Origin: Flagellimonas chongwuensis
GTDB lineage: Bacteria > Bacteroidota > Bacteroidia > Flavobacteriales > Flavobacteriaceae
Assembly: GCF_013376415.1 (NCBI RefSeq)
Contig: NZ_WYET01000001.1
Span: 930,001 to 994,000 of the forward strand
DNA length: 64,000 bases
Reading direction: 5' to 3'
Within the stretch, counting starts at the first letter, position 1. Each line of letters starts with the position of its first letter. Position numbers and translations under genes: made by a program. Below, piece after piece: positions 9,076-18,689 of the stretch. Under the pieces are notes generated by a model. That model searched no databases. It saw only the letters and a program-made list of their open reading frames with translations, and had not been told where the DNA came from.

Positions 9076-9884
9076 TCTATGGTTCTGGATTCTAGTTCCT
9101 CGATTTCCTCTTTATCTTTATTTTCTATCAAGTACACATTTTTGATGTTTGCCATGTCCGAAAACAGTTGAACATCTATATTGTAGAAACTCTTGGAATC
9201 ATTCAAATCATATTTTTTTATGGTTCCAATAGGTACATTTTCAGGGAAAATACTGGACATGCCACCGGTTACGATGGTGTCTCCAACAACGAGCGGCACC
9301 AATCGTGGAATGTCTATTAACTGAACTACATTGTAATCTTTGGTATCCCAAATCAAGGAACCGAAATATTCTGTTCCCTTGATTTTAGCATTGATGTTGG
9401 ATTTGGTGTTAAGCACACTTTGCACCGTAGCAAAGCTATTCGACACGTTTTCCACAATTCCCAAGATACCGTCTGTGGTAATTACCCCCATGTCTTGGTG
9501 TACACCGTCTTTCTCTCCCTTATCGATCAACACATAGTTTCTGGGAGAGGTGAAACTGTTCTTTATAAGTTTCGCATTCAATACTTGATATACGGCCAAA
9601 GTTGAATCCAAAGGTTGAATGCTGTCATTAAAGGTGTTGAACAGTATTTTTCGTAACTGTTGATTTTCTTCTACCAACCTTTTATTCTCCTCCTGTAAAT
9701 TGAAGTATGACGAAACATTGGATCCTGCCCCATAAATGCTTCCGGTTAGCCATCGGGACGAATTAAAAAATCTGGATTGATGATAGGAATGCGATCGAAT
9801 GGTCATCACTAAGGATATAAACGCAAGGAAAGCATATAGAAATGCATTTCGATAGCGTAAGACAAAATTGATGATCCGTTGCAT
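9072..9884 (-). CDS. mreC: Rod shape-determining protein MreC
   Basis: A 270-residue bitopic membrane protein. An N-terminal helix (residues 13-27) precedes a coiled coil at about 60-85 (LQEENKRLVEENQQLRK) and a periplasmic beta-barrel domain. This last domain carries YVLIDKGEKDGV, GVITTDGILGIVENVS and VVGDTIVTGGMSSIFPENVPIG, which are typical MreC motifs. MreC forms periplasmic filaments that activate PBP2-RodA. The gene starts 60 bases after mreB and overlaps mreD by four bases. The short acidic C-terminal tail is ordinary. Confidence 0.96.
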   Translation of the reverse strand: MQRIINFVLRYRNAFLYAFLAFISLVMTIRSHSYHQSRFFNSSRWLTGSIYGAGSNVSSYFNLQEENKRLVEENQQLRKILFNTFNDSIQPLDSTLAVYQVLNAKLIKNSFTSPRNYVLIDKGEKDGVHQDMGVITTDGILGIVENVSNSFATVQSVLNTKSNINAKIKGTEYFGSLIWDTKDYNVVQLIDIPRLVPLVVGDTIVTGGMSSIFPENVPIGTIKKYDLNDSKSFYNIDVQLFSDMANIKNVYLIENKDKEEIEELESRTIE

Positions 9885-9944
9885 GCAATCGTATCGTTAA
9901 AAAGGGTTTATCACCACCTTGAAGGTAATAGGCTAAAAATAATC

Positions 9945-10973
9945 CTATTTGATTAAAATACTCTTATAGCGCTCCAAGTTTTTAAGCGCGATACCCGTCC
10001 CTCGTACAACCGCTCGTAAAGGGTCTTCTGCAATGTAGACCGGTAAATCCGTTTTTTGGGAAAGTCTTCTGTCCAGACCACGTAGCATGGAGCCACCACC
10101 GGCCAAATAAATCCCAGTATTATAAATGTCGGCCGCCAGTTCAGGTGGGGTTTGTGAGAGTGTTTCCATTACGGCATCTTCGACACGTAAAATACTTTTG
10201 TCCAAAGCTTTGGCGATTTCTCGGTAAGAAACCTGAACTTGTTTTGGTTTACCTGTCAAAAGATCACGACCTTGGATGGATTTATCATCCGGAGGGGATT
10301 TCAAATCCTCGGTTGCGGAACCAATTTCAATCTTGATGGCTTCCGCAGTACTTTCACCTACATACAAGTTGTGCTGTGTACGCATGTAATAAATAATGTC
10401 GTTCGTGAAAACATCACCTGCAATTTTCACAGATTTATCACAAACGATACCTCCAAGTGCTATGACCGCAATCTCTGTTGTACCTCCACCTATGTCCACG
10501 ATCATGTTTCCTTTGGGCTGCATAATATCCAGACCGATACCGATTGCTGCTGCCATAGGCTCATGGATCAAGTAGACTTCTTTACCGTTTACGCGTTCCG
10601 CAGATTCACGGACCGCACGCATTTCCACTTCGGTAATACCAGATGGAATACAGATGACCATGCGAAGGGCAGGCGGAAACCACTTTTTCTTAAGCGCAGG
10701 AATATTTTTGATGAACATACTGATCATCTTTTCCGATGCATCAAAGTCAGCGATAACCCCGTCTTTTAACGGTCGAATGGTTTTGATGTTTTCATGGGTT
10801 TTCCCCTGCATCATATTGGCTTCGCGGCCCACCGCGATAATTTTTCCTGATACGCGGTCCCTCGCTACAATGGAAGGACTGTCTACAACCACTTTGTCCA
10901 AGTGGATGATCAGGGTGTTTGCAGTACCAAGGTCAATAGCTATTTCCTCGGTCATGAAATCAAAAAATCCCAT
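9945..10973 (-). CDS. mreB: Rod shape-determining actin homologue MreB
   Basis: MreB is the bacterial actin that polymerises under the inner membrane and steers the Rod wall-synthesis complex. The 342-residue length is typical. Phosphate-1 motif IDLGTANTLI, the IHEPMAAAIGIGLDI segment, phosphate-2 VDIGGGTTEIAVI and adenosine motif YLAGGGSMLRGLD are all present. It heads the mre cluster, 55 bases after purH, with a weak -7-like element (TACTTTAG on the minus strand, 11015-11022) in the gap. It may therefore be transcribed both from its own start and by read-through from purH. Confidence 0.98.
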   Translation of the reverse strand: MGFFDFMTEEIAIDLGTANTLIIHLDKVVVDSPSIVARDRVSGKIIAVGREANMMQGKTHENIKTIRPLKDGVIADFDASEKMISMFIKNIPALKKKWFPPALRMVICIPSGITEVEMRAVRESAERVNGKEVYLIHEPMAAAIGIGLDIMQPKGNMIVDIGGGTTEIAVIALGGIVCDKSVKIAGDVFTNDIIYYMRTQHNLYVGESTAEAIKIEIGSATEDLKSPPDDKSIQGRDLLTGKPKQVQVSYREIAKALDKSILRVEDAVMETLSQTPPELAADIYNTGIYLAGGGSMLRGLDRRLSQKTDLPVYIAEDPLRAVVRGTGIALKNLERYKSILIK

Positions 10974-11028
10974 AAAAAAAGCGTCTATTTCGGATTAACG
11001 GTAAAATTTATCGGCTAAAGTACTAAAA

Positions 11029-12558
11029 TTAATGTTTAAAATGTCGAGTACCTGTCATCACCATCGCCATTCCGTTTTCATTGCAATAATCAATGCTCAA
11101 TTGGTCTTTGATGGACCCTCCAGGTTGAATGACACTTTTAATGCCTGCTTTGTCTGCAATCTCCACACAATCAGGGAATGGGAAGAAGGCATCACTGGCC
11201 ATTACCGCGCCATCTAGGTCAAATTCGAACGATTTTGCTTTGTGGATGGCTTGGTTCAAGGCATCAACTCGCGAAGTCTGTCCTGTTCCGCTGGCGCACA
11301 ATTGTTTGTTTTTGGCCAAAACGATAGTGTTACTTTTAGTATGCTTGCACAATTTGGAGGCGAAAATCAAATCTTCGATTTCCTCAGCAGTCGGTTTTTT
11401 GTCGGTAACTGGGTTCAGGTCTTCTTTAGCATCGGTTTTGGAATCTTTATCCTGAACCAGAACACCGTTCAGACAAGTTCTGACCAAGGTTTCGGGCAAT
11501 TCAATCTCATTTTGAATCAAGATGATCCTGTTTTTCTTGCCTTTTAATATTTCCAAAGCCTCATCAGAATAACTTGGAGCGATGACCACTTCGCAGAAAA
11601 GATTGTGGATTTCCTCTGCAGTAGGTTTGTCAATTTCAACATTGGAAATCAAAATACCTCCAAAAGCGGAAACCGGGTCACCTGCCAATGCATCCACATA
11701 CGCTTGTTTAATAGTGCTTCGTGTGGCCAATCCACATGCATTGTTATGTTTTAGGATGGCAAAGGTTGGGTCGTCATTTTTAAATTCCCCCATCAAGTTA
11801 ACCGCAGCATCAACGTCCAAAAGGTTGTTGTACGATAGCTCCTTGCCGTGCAATTTGGAGAACATCGCATCAAAATCACCAAAGAAATATCCTTTTTGAT
11901 GCGGGTTTTCTCCATAACGCAATACTTGACCTTTGGTCTCGCTGATCTTTAATACAGTTTCTTCCTTTTCTTGGTTAAAGTAGTTGAAGATGGCCGCATC
12001 ATAGTGTGAAGAAATATTGAAGGCCTTGGTGGCAAAGCGCTTGCGGTCTTCCAAGTTTGTAGTTCCTTCTCCTTCGGTGATTACGTTTAAAAAGTCTTCA
12101 TAGTCCTCCATGGATGAAACACAAAGTACATCCTTGAAGTTTTTGGCAGCGGCCCTGATCAAAGAGATTCCACCAATATCAATTTTTTCGATAATATCTT
12201 GTTCCGAAGCGCCACTAGCTACCGTTTTTTCAAATGGGTATAAATCCACGATCACGATGTCCAACTGAGGAATTTCAAATTCCGACATTTGGGCCACATC
12301 ACTTTCATTGTCCTGACGGTTTAAAATGCCTCCAAAAACCTTGGGGTGCAATGTTTTTACGCGGCCGCCCAAAATAGAGGGGTAGCTGGTCACATCTTCA
12401 ACAGGTACCACGTTGATACCAAGGTCACGGATAAATTTTTCGGTTCCTCCTGTGGAATAAAGAGTTACACCGAGTTCATCCAATTTTTTAACGATGGGTT
12501 CCAAACCATCTTTATGAAATACTGAAATTAATGCAGCGGAGGCTTTTTTAGCAGTCAT
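11029..12558 (-). CDS. purH: Bifunctional AICAR transformylase / IMP cyclohydrolase PurH
   Basis: PurH catalyses the last two steps of de novo IMP synthesis. It formylates AICAR with 10-formyl-THF and then closes the purine ring. The 509-residue length is normal. The N-terminal MGS-like cyclohydrolase domain includes VTLYSTGGTEKFIRD and GGRVKTLHPKVFGGIL. The C-terminal transformylase domain has LRYGENPHQKGYFF, LKHNNACGLA and ASDAFFPFPDCVE, and ends in MVMTGTRHFKH. It lies upstream of mreB on the same strand. A perfect -7 element (12592-12599) sits 34 bases before its ATG. Confidence 0.98.
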   Translation of the reverse strand: MTAKKASAALISVFHKDGLEPIVKKLDELGVTLYSTGGTEKFIRDLGINVVPVEDVTSYPSILGGRVKTLHPKVFGGILNRQDNESDVAQMSEFEIPQLDIVIVDLYPFEKTVASGASEQDIIEKIDIGGISLIRAAAKNFKDVLCVSSMEDYEDFLNVITEGEGTTNLEDRKRFATKAFNISSHYDAAIFNYFNQEKEETVLKISETKGQVLRYGENPHQKGYFFGDFDAMFSKLHGKELSYNNLLDVDAAVNLMGEFKNDDPTFAILKHNNACGLATRSTIKQAYVDALAGDPVSAFGGILISNVEIDKPTAEEIHNLFCEVVIAPSYSDEALEILKGKKNRIILIQNEIELPETLVRTCLNGVLVQDKDSKTDAKEDLNPVTDKKPTAEEIEDLIFASKLCKHTKSNTIVLAKNKQLCASGTGQTSRVDALNQAIHKAKSFEFDLDGAVMASDAFFPFPDCVEIADKAGIKSVIQPGGSIKDQLSIDYCNENGMAMVMTGTRHFKH

Positions 12559-12591
12559 CTTCTGTGTCTTAGAATCAATTTATTAAGCGCA

Positions 12592-12599
12592 CAAAAGTA
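12592..12599 (-). promoter_or_regulatory. -7 promoter element of purH
   Basis: The minus strand reads TACTTTTG, a perfect match to the Bacteroidota -7 consensus TAnnTTTG, 34 bases before the purH start. A degenerate TTCTG lies about 20 bases upstream as a possible -33 box. Confidence 0.45.
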
Positions 12600-12651
12600 C
12601 TTTTTTTGAAGCTAAAAAGCAGAACGGTTTATCAACAAAATTCGTTAAGTT

Positions 12652-13104
12652 TTACAGAATTTGGGCCACTTCGGCATTGATGAATTCCAAAAAGCGCTCA
12701 TCTTCTTCTGTAAATGGGTCGGGAGTATTGGAATCAATATCGATTTGCCCCACATTTTCGCCATTTACAAACAAGGGAACCACAATCTCCGCTTTTACGG
12801 TAATACTGCATGCGATATAATTGTCTTGGGCGGCCACATCGGGTACCACAAAGTTTTGATTGCTCACGGCAACCTGTCCACAAATACCTTTTCCAAATGG
12901 GATAATGGTGTGGTCGGTAGGGGCACCAGCGTAGGGTCCAAGCTTTAACTCTTGCTTGTCGCCATTTTTAAAATAAAACCCTACCCAATCGTAATGGTCC
13001 ACATTATTGTGCAGAAGCTCGCAGATTTCGCCCAAACGGGTATCCGCGGATTTGTTTCCATCCTTCACTATTTCGAGCACCTTGGGTTCCAATGATTTTA
13101 GCAT
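12652..13104 (-). CDS. GAF-domain protein, free methionine-(R)-sulfoxide reductase type
   Basis: A 150-residue single GAF domain close to E. coli YebR (fRMsr), which reduces free methionine-R-sulfoxide in the cytoplasm with thioredoxin as electron donor. The pocket motifs YDWVGFYF, GKGICGQVA, NYIACS and IDIDSNTPDPFTEEDE all match. Cys75 (in GICG) and Cys99 (in IACS) correspond to the conserved pair equivalent to E. coli Cys84 and Cys118. A third Cys used in some members is not obvious. It is a single-gene unit with a well-formed promoter at 13119-13151. Function is assigned by family and has not been tested here. Confidence 0.88.
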   Translation of the reverse strand: MLKSLEPKVLEIVKDGNKSADTRLGEICELLHNNVDHYDWVGFYFKNGDKQELKLGPYAGAPTDHTIIPFGKGICGQVAVSNQNFVVPDVAAQDNYIACSITVKAEIVVPLFVNGENVGQIDIDSNTPDPFTEEDERFLEFINAEVAQIL

Positions 13105-13118
13105 GAGATATTTTTTTA

Positions 13119-13151
13119 CAAATGTATTGAATAGTGGATTTGTACGACAAA
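13119..13151 (-). promoter_or_regulatory. Bacteroidota-type promoter of the fRMsr-like gene
   Basis: The minus strand shows TTTG (complement of 13148-13151), a 21-base spacer and a perfect -7 TACATTTG (complement of 13119-13126), 14 bases before the ATG. Both boxes and the spacing agree with the TTTG/TAnnTTTG promoter type. Confidence 0.6.
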
Positions 13152-13221
13152 CAAAAGGAAGGCTTACAGGTCAAAAACAGATAAAGTTCTGTTAAGCAAA
13201 ACAATAAATGTTAATATTTTG

Positions 13222-13229
13222 TAGTTTTG
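13222..13229 (+). promoter_or_regulatory. Possible -7 element directly before the metal island
   Basis: TAGTTTTG matches TAnnTTTG perfectly but ends only seven bases before the ATG at 13237. Transcription from here would give an almost leaderless mRNA. No clear -33 box was found, so this is tentative. Confidence 0.3.
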
Positions 13230-13236
13230 TAGTCGA

Positions 13237-13623
13237 ATGAAACAGATTTTTCATCAAATACTATCCTCATTGATGGCCCTTTTGGTCTTGGCCTCCACGG
13301 TTTCGTGGACGGTGGACAAGCATATTTGTATGGGCCGAGTGATGGATATTTCCCTGTTCTCGCATGCCGAGGGATGTGGAATGGATATGGAGATGGAAAA
13401 ATCTTGTTGTGATGATGAATCTTTCACCGTTCAAGGTCAAGATGACCTAAAAATTTCTTTCGAGAAATTTGATTTGGACCAACAAGTCTTCTTGGTAAGT
13501 TTCGTCCAAACCTATTTTCAACTTTTCGATTTTGATGCTGAGGAACCCAGCATTTTTAGTGAGTACAACCCACCGCCATTGATACGGGATGTGCAGGTTC
13601 TTGACCAGACTTTCCTTATTTGA
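13237..13623 (+). CDS. HYC_CC_PP-type small secreted/membrane protein at the head of the metal island
   Basis: A 128-residue protein. It has an N-terminal hydrophobic signal or anchor (residues 8-25), then VDKHICMGR, a Met/Cys/His-rich stretch (GCGMDMEMEKSCCDDE), and a conserved end with YNPPPLIRDVQVLDQTFLI. The spaced H-x-C, Cys-Cys and Pro-Pro signatures fit the Bacteroidota family named HYC_CC_PP, recalled from knowledge and not searched. The Cys, Met and His residues suggest periplasmic binding of copper or another soft metal. It is the first gene of the island, 92 bases upstream of the CusA-like pump gene. Its function is not established, and a copper chaperone or sensor is inference. 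Confidence 0.8.
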   Translation: MKQIFHQILSSLMALLVLASTVSWTVDKHICMGRVMDISLFSHAEGCGMDMEMEKSCCDDESFTVQGQDDLKISFEKFDLDQQVFLVSFVQTYFQLFDFDAEEPSIFSEYNPPPLIRDVQVLDQTFLI

Positions 13624-13715
13624 TTTAAATGGATTGAATTTACCCGACCAAACTGGTTGGGCGAATGCGTTTACGCGTGTTTTTAATGTCAATCTAATGT
13701 TTAAATCAAACCCTT

Positions 13716-16700
13716 ATGCTGAACAAAAGCATTAAATTTTTAATAGAAAATAAATTAGTTGCTGTACTGATGCTCGTGGTTTTTATGGCCTGGGGAATTA
13801 TTAGTACACCTTTTAATTGGGATACTGGTGGTATTTTACCAAGCAATCCTGTAGCTGTGGATGCCATTCCCGATATTGGGGAGAACCAACAGATTGTTTT
13901 CACCAAGTGGCCAGGGCGTTCCCCACAGGATATCGAGGATCAGATTACCTATCCCTTAACTACTTCTTTATTGGGGATTCCAGGGGTAAAAACCATTCGA
14001 AGTTCATCCATGTTTGGGTTTTCCAGCATCTACATCATTTTTGAGGAAGATGTGGAATTTTATTGGAGCCGTAGCCGAATTTTGGAAAAGCTAAATTCAC
14101 TCCCCAACAACTTATTGCCCGATGGGGTAAACCCTGCCTTGGGACCGGATGCTACCGCTTTGGGTCAGATCTTCTGGTACACCTTGGAAGGCCGAGATAA
14201 AAATGGCAATGTCACTGGAGGATGGGATTTGCAAGAGCTTCGTAGTGTGCAGGATTACTATGTAAAATATGCACTTTCTTCCGCTTCGGGTGTTTCCGAA
14301 GTGGCATCTATTGGAGGATTTGTACAGGAATACCAAATAGATGTAGATCCCGAACTGATGAAGCAGTATAATGTCGGGTTGGATCAAGTCGTAAAAGCAG
14401 TAAAGCAAAGTAATCGGGATATTGGTGCGCAAACATTGGAAATCAACAAGGCCGAATACTTGGTTCGTGGACTCGGTTACATCAAATCTTTGGACGACAT
14501 TAAAAACGCCGTAGTTACAGCAACCGATTATACCTCCATTCGAGTTCAGGATGTTGCCCGTGTTTCTTTAGGTCCAGCCGTGCGTCGTGGAATTTTGGAT
14601 AAAGAAGGTGCTGAAGTTGCTGGTGGGGTGGTTGTCGCTCGATATGGTGCCAACCCTTTGGAGGTCATTAATAATGTTAAGGAAAAAATCAATGAATTGA
14701 GCGCTGGGCTTCCATCTAAAGTTTTGAAAGATGGCAGCACATCACAACTTACTATTGTTCCTTTTTACGATAGAACGGAACTCATCCAAGAAACCCTTGG
14801 CACGCTCAACGAAGCATTGACGCTGGAAATCCTTATTACCATTTTGGTGATTGTGGTCATGGTGTTCAACCTTAGGGCTTCTGTCTTAATTTCTGGTTTG
14901 TTGCCCGTAGCTGTATTGATGGTATTCATTGCGATGAAAATGTTCGGGGTAGATGCCAATATTGTAGCACTTTCGGGAATTGCCATTGCCATTGGAACCA
15001 TGGTCGATGTGGGTGTAATTCTCTCCGAAAATATCATACGTCACATGGATGAGGACAACGAAAACTTATCCATAAATGAGGTGGTTTACAATGCGACTTC
15101 CGAAGTTTCAGGGGCCATTTTAACTGCCGTGTTAACGACCATTATCAGTTTTATTCCTGTGTTTACCATGGTAGGGGCAGAAGGAAAACTTTTCCGTCCG
15201 TTGGCCTTTACCAAAACAATGGCTTTGACGGCATCTATAATTGTTGCCCTGTTTTTGATTCCACCTTTTGCGGCTATCATTTTTAGAAAGAAAGGGTCAA
15301 ATCAAGTCTTCAAATACATTTGGAATTGCGTATTGATTGCGTTAGGATTGACTGCAATCGTATTTGGATATTGGTTAGGCTTGGCCTTGATTGCCTTTGG
15401 AATTGCTGGGTTTCTCAAATTGAAAGTGGTTATTGATGGCAAACAGACAGGAATGCTCAATGTGGGAATTTGCATTGCCACCATTGTTTTCTTGTTGGCC
15501 ACCTATTGGAGGCCTTTAGGTTTTGATCGTAGCATCGGCATCAACCTCATTTTTGTTGGATTGATTTGTGGTGCTTTGCTCGGAGTGTTTTATCTCTTCA
15601 GACAGTACTACAGCCGCATTTTGACATGGGCCTTGGAAAACAAATTGTTGTTCTTGTCCATTCCAACTGTTATCGTTGTTTTTGGATTCTTGATCATGCG
15701 AAATACAGGACAGGAGTTTATGCCCTCCTTAAATGAAGGGTCATTTTTGTTGATGCCAACATCTTTACCGCATTCTGGAGTGGAAGAAAATAAAAGGGTA
15801 GTGCAACAATTGGATATGGCCGTGGCTACTATTCCGGAAATTCAAACTGTGGTTGGAAAAGCTGGAAGAACAGAATCAGCATTGGATCCTGCACCGCTTT
15901 CCATGTACGAGAACATCATTCAGTATCGTTCGGAATATCAAAAAAATGATGCTGGAAGTCCACAGCGATTCAAAGTGAATGATGATGGTTATTTTGAATT
16001 GCGCAATGGAAAAGTGCTTGCCAATCCAAATTTGGAAGTGAGCAATGAGCATAAGTATTCCGATAACCATGTGAGCGAACCCTTGCGAATTGACAGAGAC
16101 CTTTTGATTCCAGATAATGATGGGGAATATTTTAGAAACTGGCGTCCTGAGATACAGAGCCCAGATGACATTTGGAACGAAATCGTGAAAGTGACCAAAC
16201 TACCAGGCGTTACTTCTGCTCCCAAGTTACAACCCATTGAGACCCGATTGGTGATGCTTCAAACAGGGATGCGAGCGCCCATGGGTATTAAAGTGAAAGG
16301 TCAGGATTTAAAAGAAATTGAAAACTTTGGACTTCAGCTGGAACCTATTTTAAAAGAAGCGGCAGGTGTTAAGGACGAAGCTGTTTTTGCAGACCGAATC
16401 GTGGGTAAACCTTATCTGCTTATTGATATTGACCGTGAGAAATTGGTTCGTTACGGTTTGGTGATTGAAGATGTGCAACAAATTTTGGAGGTTGCCCTTG
16501 GTGGTATGACTTTGACTCAAACCGTTGAAGGCAGAGAACGTTACGGTGTTCGGGTACGTTACCCAAGGGAGCTTCGTGAAAACCCAACTGATATCGGAAA
16601 TATTTATGTTCCTCTGCAAAAAGGAAGTCCAGTTCCCTTGAGCGAACTAGTGACCATTCGATACGAGCAAGGACCTCAGGCCATTAAAAGCGAAGATACT

Positions 16701-17456
16701 TTTTTGGTGGGCTACGTGCTTTTTGATAAACTGGATGGGTTTGCCGAAGTAGATGTGGTTGAAAACGCCCAGACCAAGATTTTGGAAAAAATTGAAAGTG
16801 GTGAATTGGTAGTGCCGAAAGGCATCAGCTATCAGTTTACGGGTACCTACGAAAACCAATTAAGAGCTAAAAAGACCTTGTCTGTAGTCGTGCCATTGGC
16901 ATTGTTGATCATCTTTTTGATTTTGTATTTCCAGTTTAGGTCAGTTGCCACATCTTTGATGGTGTTTTCTGGAATTATGGTGGCCTTTGCTGGTGGATTC
17001 TTAATGATTTGGTTCTATGGTCAGGATTGGTTCCTCAACTTTAGTTTTATGGGGGAAAATCTGCGTGAACTTTTCCAAATGCATACTATCAATTTGAGTG
17101 TTGCCGTATGGGTAGGATTTATCGCCTTGTTCGGTATCGCTACAGATGATGGGGTGGTGATGGCCACCTACCTAACCCAAACTTTTGATAAGAACAAACC
17201 AGAAAGCCTGAAAGGAATTCGAGCATCAGTTTTGGAAGCAGGTGAAAAACGAATCAGACCCTGTTTAATGACCACAGCCACAACCATTTTAGCACTGTTG
17301 CCTGTTTTGACCAGTACAGGAAGAGGAAGTGATATCATGATTCCCATGGCCATTCCAAGTTTTGGGGGAATGCTGATCGCATTGATCACCTTGTTTGTGG
17401 TACCAGTTTTGTTTAGCTGGAAAAGTGAATTGCAACTTAAAATGCAAAACCGATGA
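13716..17456 (+). CDS. CusA/CzcA-family heavy-metal efflux RND transporter
   Basis: This inner-membrane proton-driven pump moves Cu(I)/Ag(I) or divalent metal from the periplasm or cytoplasm through a tripartite channel. It has 1246 residues. Family motifs include the N-terminal periplasmic WPGRSPQDIEDQITYPL, the TM4 proton-relay region GIAIAIGTMVDVGVILSENI and the C-terminal GIATDDGVVMATYLTQTF. It is about 200 residues longer than E. coli CusA. Extra hydrophobic segments are inserted at roughly residues 530-635, and there is an insertion in the second periplasmic loop (about 745-830). Its stop overlaps the next gene's start (ATGA, 17453-17456). Copper or silver is the likely substrate because a CopA ATPase and copper-type modules are in the same island. 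The exact metal cannot be read from sequence. Confidence 0.93.
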   Translation: MLNKSIKFLIENKLVAVLMLVVFMAWGIISTPFNWDTGGILPSNPVAVDAIPDIGENQQIVFTKWPGRSPQDIEDQITYPLTTSLLGIPGVKTIRSSSMFGFSSIYIIFEEDVEFYWSRSRILEKLNSLPNNLLPDGVNPALGPDATALGQIFWYTLEGRDKNGNVTGGWDLQELRSVQDYYVKYALSSASGVSEVASIGGFVQEYQIDVDPELMKQYNVGLDQVVKAVKQSNRDIGAQTLEINKAEYLVRGLGYIKSLDDIKNAVVTATDYTSIRVQDVARVSLGPAVRRGILDKEGAEVAGGVVVARYGANPLEVINNVKEKINELSAGLPSKVLKDGSTSQLTIVPFYDRTELIQETLGTLNEALTLEILITILVIVVMVFNLRASVLISGLLPVAVLMVFIAMKMFGVDANIVALSGIAIAIGTMVDVGVILSENIIRHMDEDNENLSINEVVYNATSEVSGAILTAVLTTIISFIPVFTMVGAEGKLFRPLAFTKTMALTASIIVALFLIPPFAAIIFRKKGSNQVFKYIWNCVLIALGLTAIVFGYWLGLALIAFGIAGFLKLKVVIDGKQTGMLNVGICIATIVFLLATYWRPLGFDRSIGINLIFVGLICGALLGVFYLFRQYYSRILTWALENKLLFLSIPTVIVVFGFLIMRNTGQEFMPSLNEGSFLLMPTSLPHSGVEENKRVVQQLDMAVATIPEIQTVVGKAGRTESALDPAPLSMYENIIQYRSEYQKNDAGSPQRFKVNDDGYFELRNGKVLANPNLEVSNEHKYSDNHVSEPLRIDRDLLIPDNDGEYFRNWRPEIQSPDDIWNEIVKVTKLPGVTSAPKLQPIETRLVMLQTGMRAPMGIKVKGQDLKEIENFGLQLEPILKEAAGVKDEAVFADRIVGKPYLLIDIDREKLVRYGLVIEDVQQILEVALGGMTLTQTVEGRERYGVRVRYPRELRENPTDIGNIYVPLQKGSPVPLSELVTIRYEQGPQAIKSEDTFLVGYVLFDKLDGFAEVDVVENAQTKILEKIESGELVVPKGISYQFTGTYENQLRAKKTLSVVVPLALLIIFLILYFQFRSVATSLMVFSGIMVAFAGGFLMIWFYGQDWFLNFSFMGENLRELFQMHTINLSVAVWVGFIALFGIATDDGVVMATYLTQTFDKNKPESLKGIRASVLEAGEKRIRPCLMTTATTILALLPVLTSTGRGSDIMIPMAIPSFGGMLIALITLFVVPVLFSWKSELQLKMQNR

Positions 17457-18673
17457 GAAAAACAGTCATTTATATAGTTTTTGCTTTAGTAACCATTGGA
17501 CTAAAAGCTCAGTCGTTGGAGGGGTATCTTCAAGAGGCAGAGTTGAACAGCCCCATGATTCAGGCTTTGGAATTGCGCTATAACATTGCCAAGGAAAAGG
17601 TAAATGAAGTAAACACCTTACCGAATACCACTTTTGGTGCTGGATATTTTGTAAGCGAACCAGAAACCAGAACAGGTGCACAACGCGCTAAGTTTTCAGT
17701 TTCACAAATGTTGCCTTGGTTTGGAAGCATCACCACTAGAGAAAATTATGCCAGTGCCATGGCGGAGACCGAGTATGCTGAAATTGCGATTGCAAAACGA
17801 AAGTTGGCCTTGTCCGTAGCTCAATCCTATTATAACTTATATGGAATTCAAGCCAAGCAAAAGGTGCTACAAGAGAATATTGCATTGCTCAAGACTTACG
17901 AAACCTTGGCTTTGACTTCTGTGGAAGTGGGAAATGCTTCGGCTGTGGATGTGTTGAAACTTCAAATTCGACAAAACGAATTACAACAGCAGAAGGAAGT
18001 ATTGGAACAATCCTATATCGCAGAACAGGCAGTTTTCAATAATTTGTTGAACCGTGATGAAAGTATTGCCGTTGAGGTGGTGGAAGTGATGGACGTTCCA
18101 GAAAATGACCCGATGCTGAACAAGGAGGATTTGAGCCTGAATCCCGAATTGTTGAAATATGATCAGTTGTATGAATCGGTTACCCAATCGGAATTGCTCA
18201 ATCAAAAAGAAAATGCGCCAAGCTTTGGAATTGGTTTGGATTATATTCCTGTATCAGAAAGAGATGATATGGTCTTTAGTGATAATGGAAAGGATATTGT
18301 AATGCCCATGGTCACTTTATCTGTACCAATTTTCAACAACAAGTTTAGATCTGTTTCCAAGCAAAACGAGCTTCGTCAAAAGGAGATTGAATTGCAAAAA
18401 GTGGAGCGCTTGAACGTGTTGGAAAATGCCTATGCCAATGCTATTTCGCAACGAAACCAAGCTCGGATAGCACATCAAACCCAAGAAAAGAACCTAAAAC
18501 AGGCCAAGGATGCCGAAGAAATCCTGATCAAGAATTATGAAACAGGAACTATTGACTTTAATGATGTCTTGGATATTCAGGAACTACAGTTAAAATTTCA
18601 AACCAATCAAATACAATCTGTGCAGTTGTATTACCTGCAATCTGCCATCATCAATTATTTAATTAACAAGTAA
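17453..18673 (+). CDS. TolC-family outer-membrane efflux channel (CusC role)
   Basis: A 406-residue outer-membrane factor forming the exit duct of the metal RND pump. An N-terminal signal peptide (TVIYIVFALVTIGLKAQS) is followed by two similar helical halves. The coiled-coil segments (for example 120-170 and 300-360) are rich in Ala, Gln, Glu and Lys, as in TolC proteins. ETGTIDFNDVLDIQELQL near the C-terminus matches the usual second-repeat motif. It is short compared with E. coli CusC, which is common for Bacteroidota metal-pump members. It overlaps the pump gene by four bases. Confidence 0.9.
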   Translation: MRKTVIYIVFALVTIGLKAQSLEGYLQEAELNSPMIQALELRYNIAKEKVNEVNTLPNTTFGAGYFVSEPETRTGAQRAKFSVSQMLPWFGSITTRENYASAMAETEYAEIAIAKRKLALSVAQSYYNLYGIQAKQKVLQENIALLKTYETLALTSVEVGNASAVDVLKLQIRQNELQQQKEVLEQSYIAEQAVFNNLLNRDESIAVEVVEVMDVPENDPMLNKEDLSLNPELLKYDQLYESVTQSELLNQKENAPSFGIGLDYIPVSERDDMVFSDNGKDIVMPMVTLSVPIFNNKFRSVSKQNELRQKEIELQKVERLNVLENAYANAISQRNQARIAHQTQEKNLKQAKDAEEILIKNYETGTIDFNDVLDIQELQLKFQTNQIQSVQLYYLQSAIINYLINK

Positions 18674-18689
18674 ATTTAATTTATCAAAA

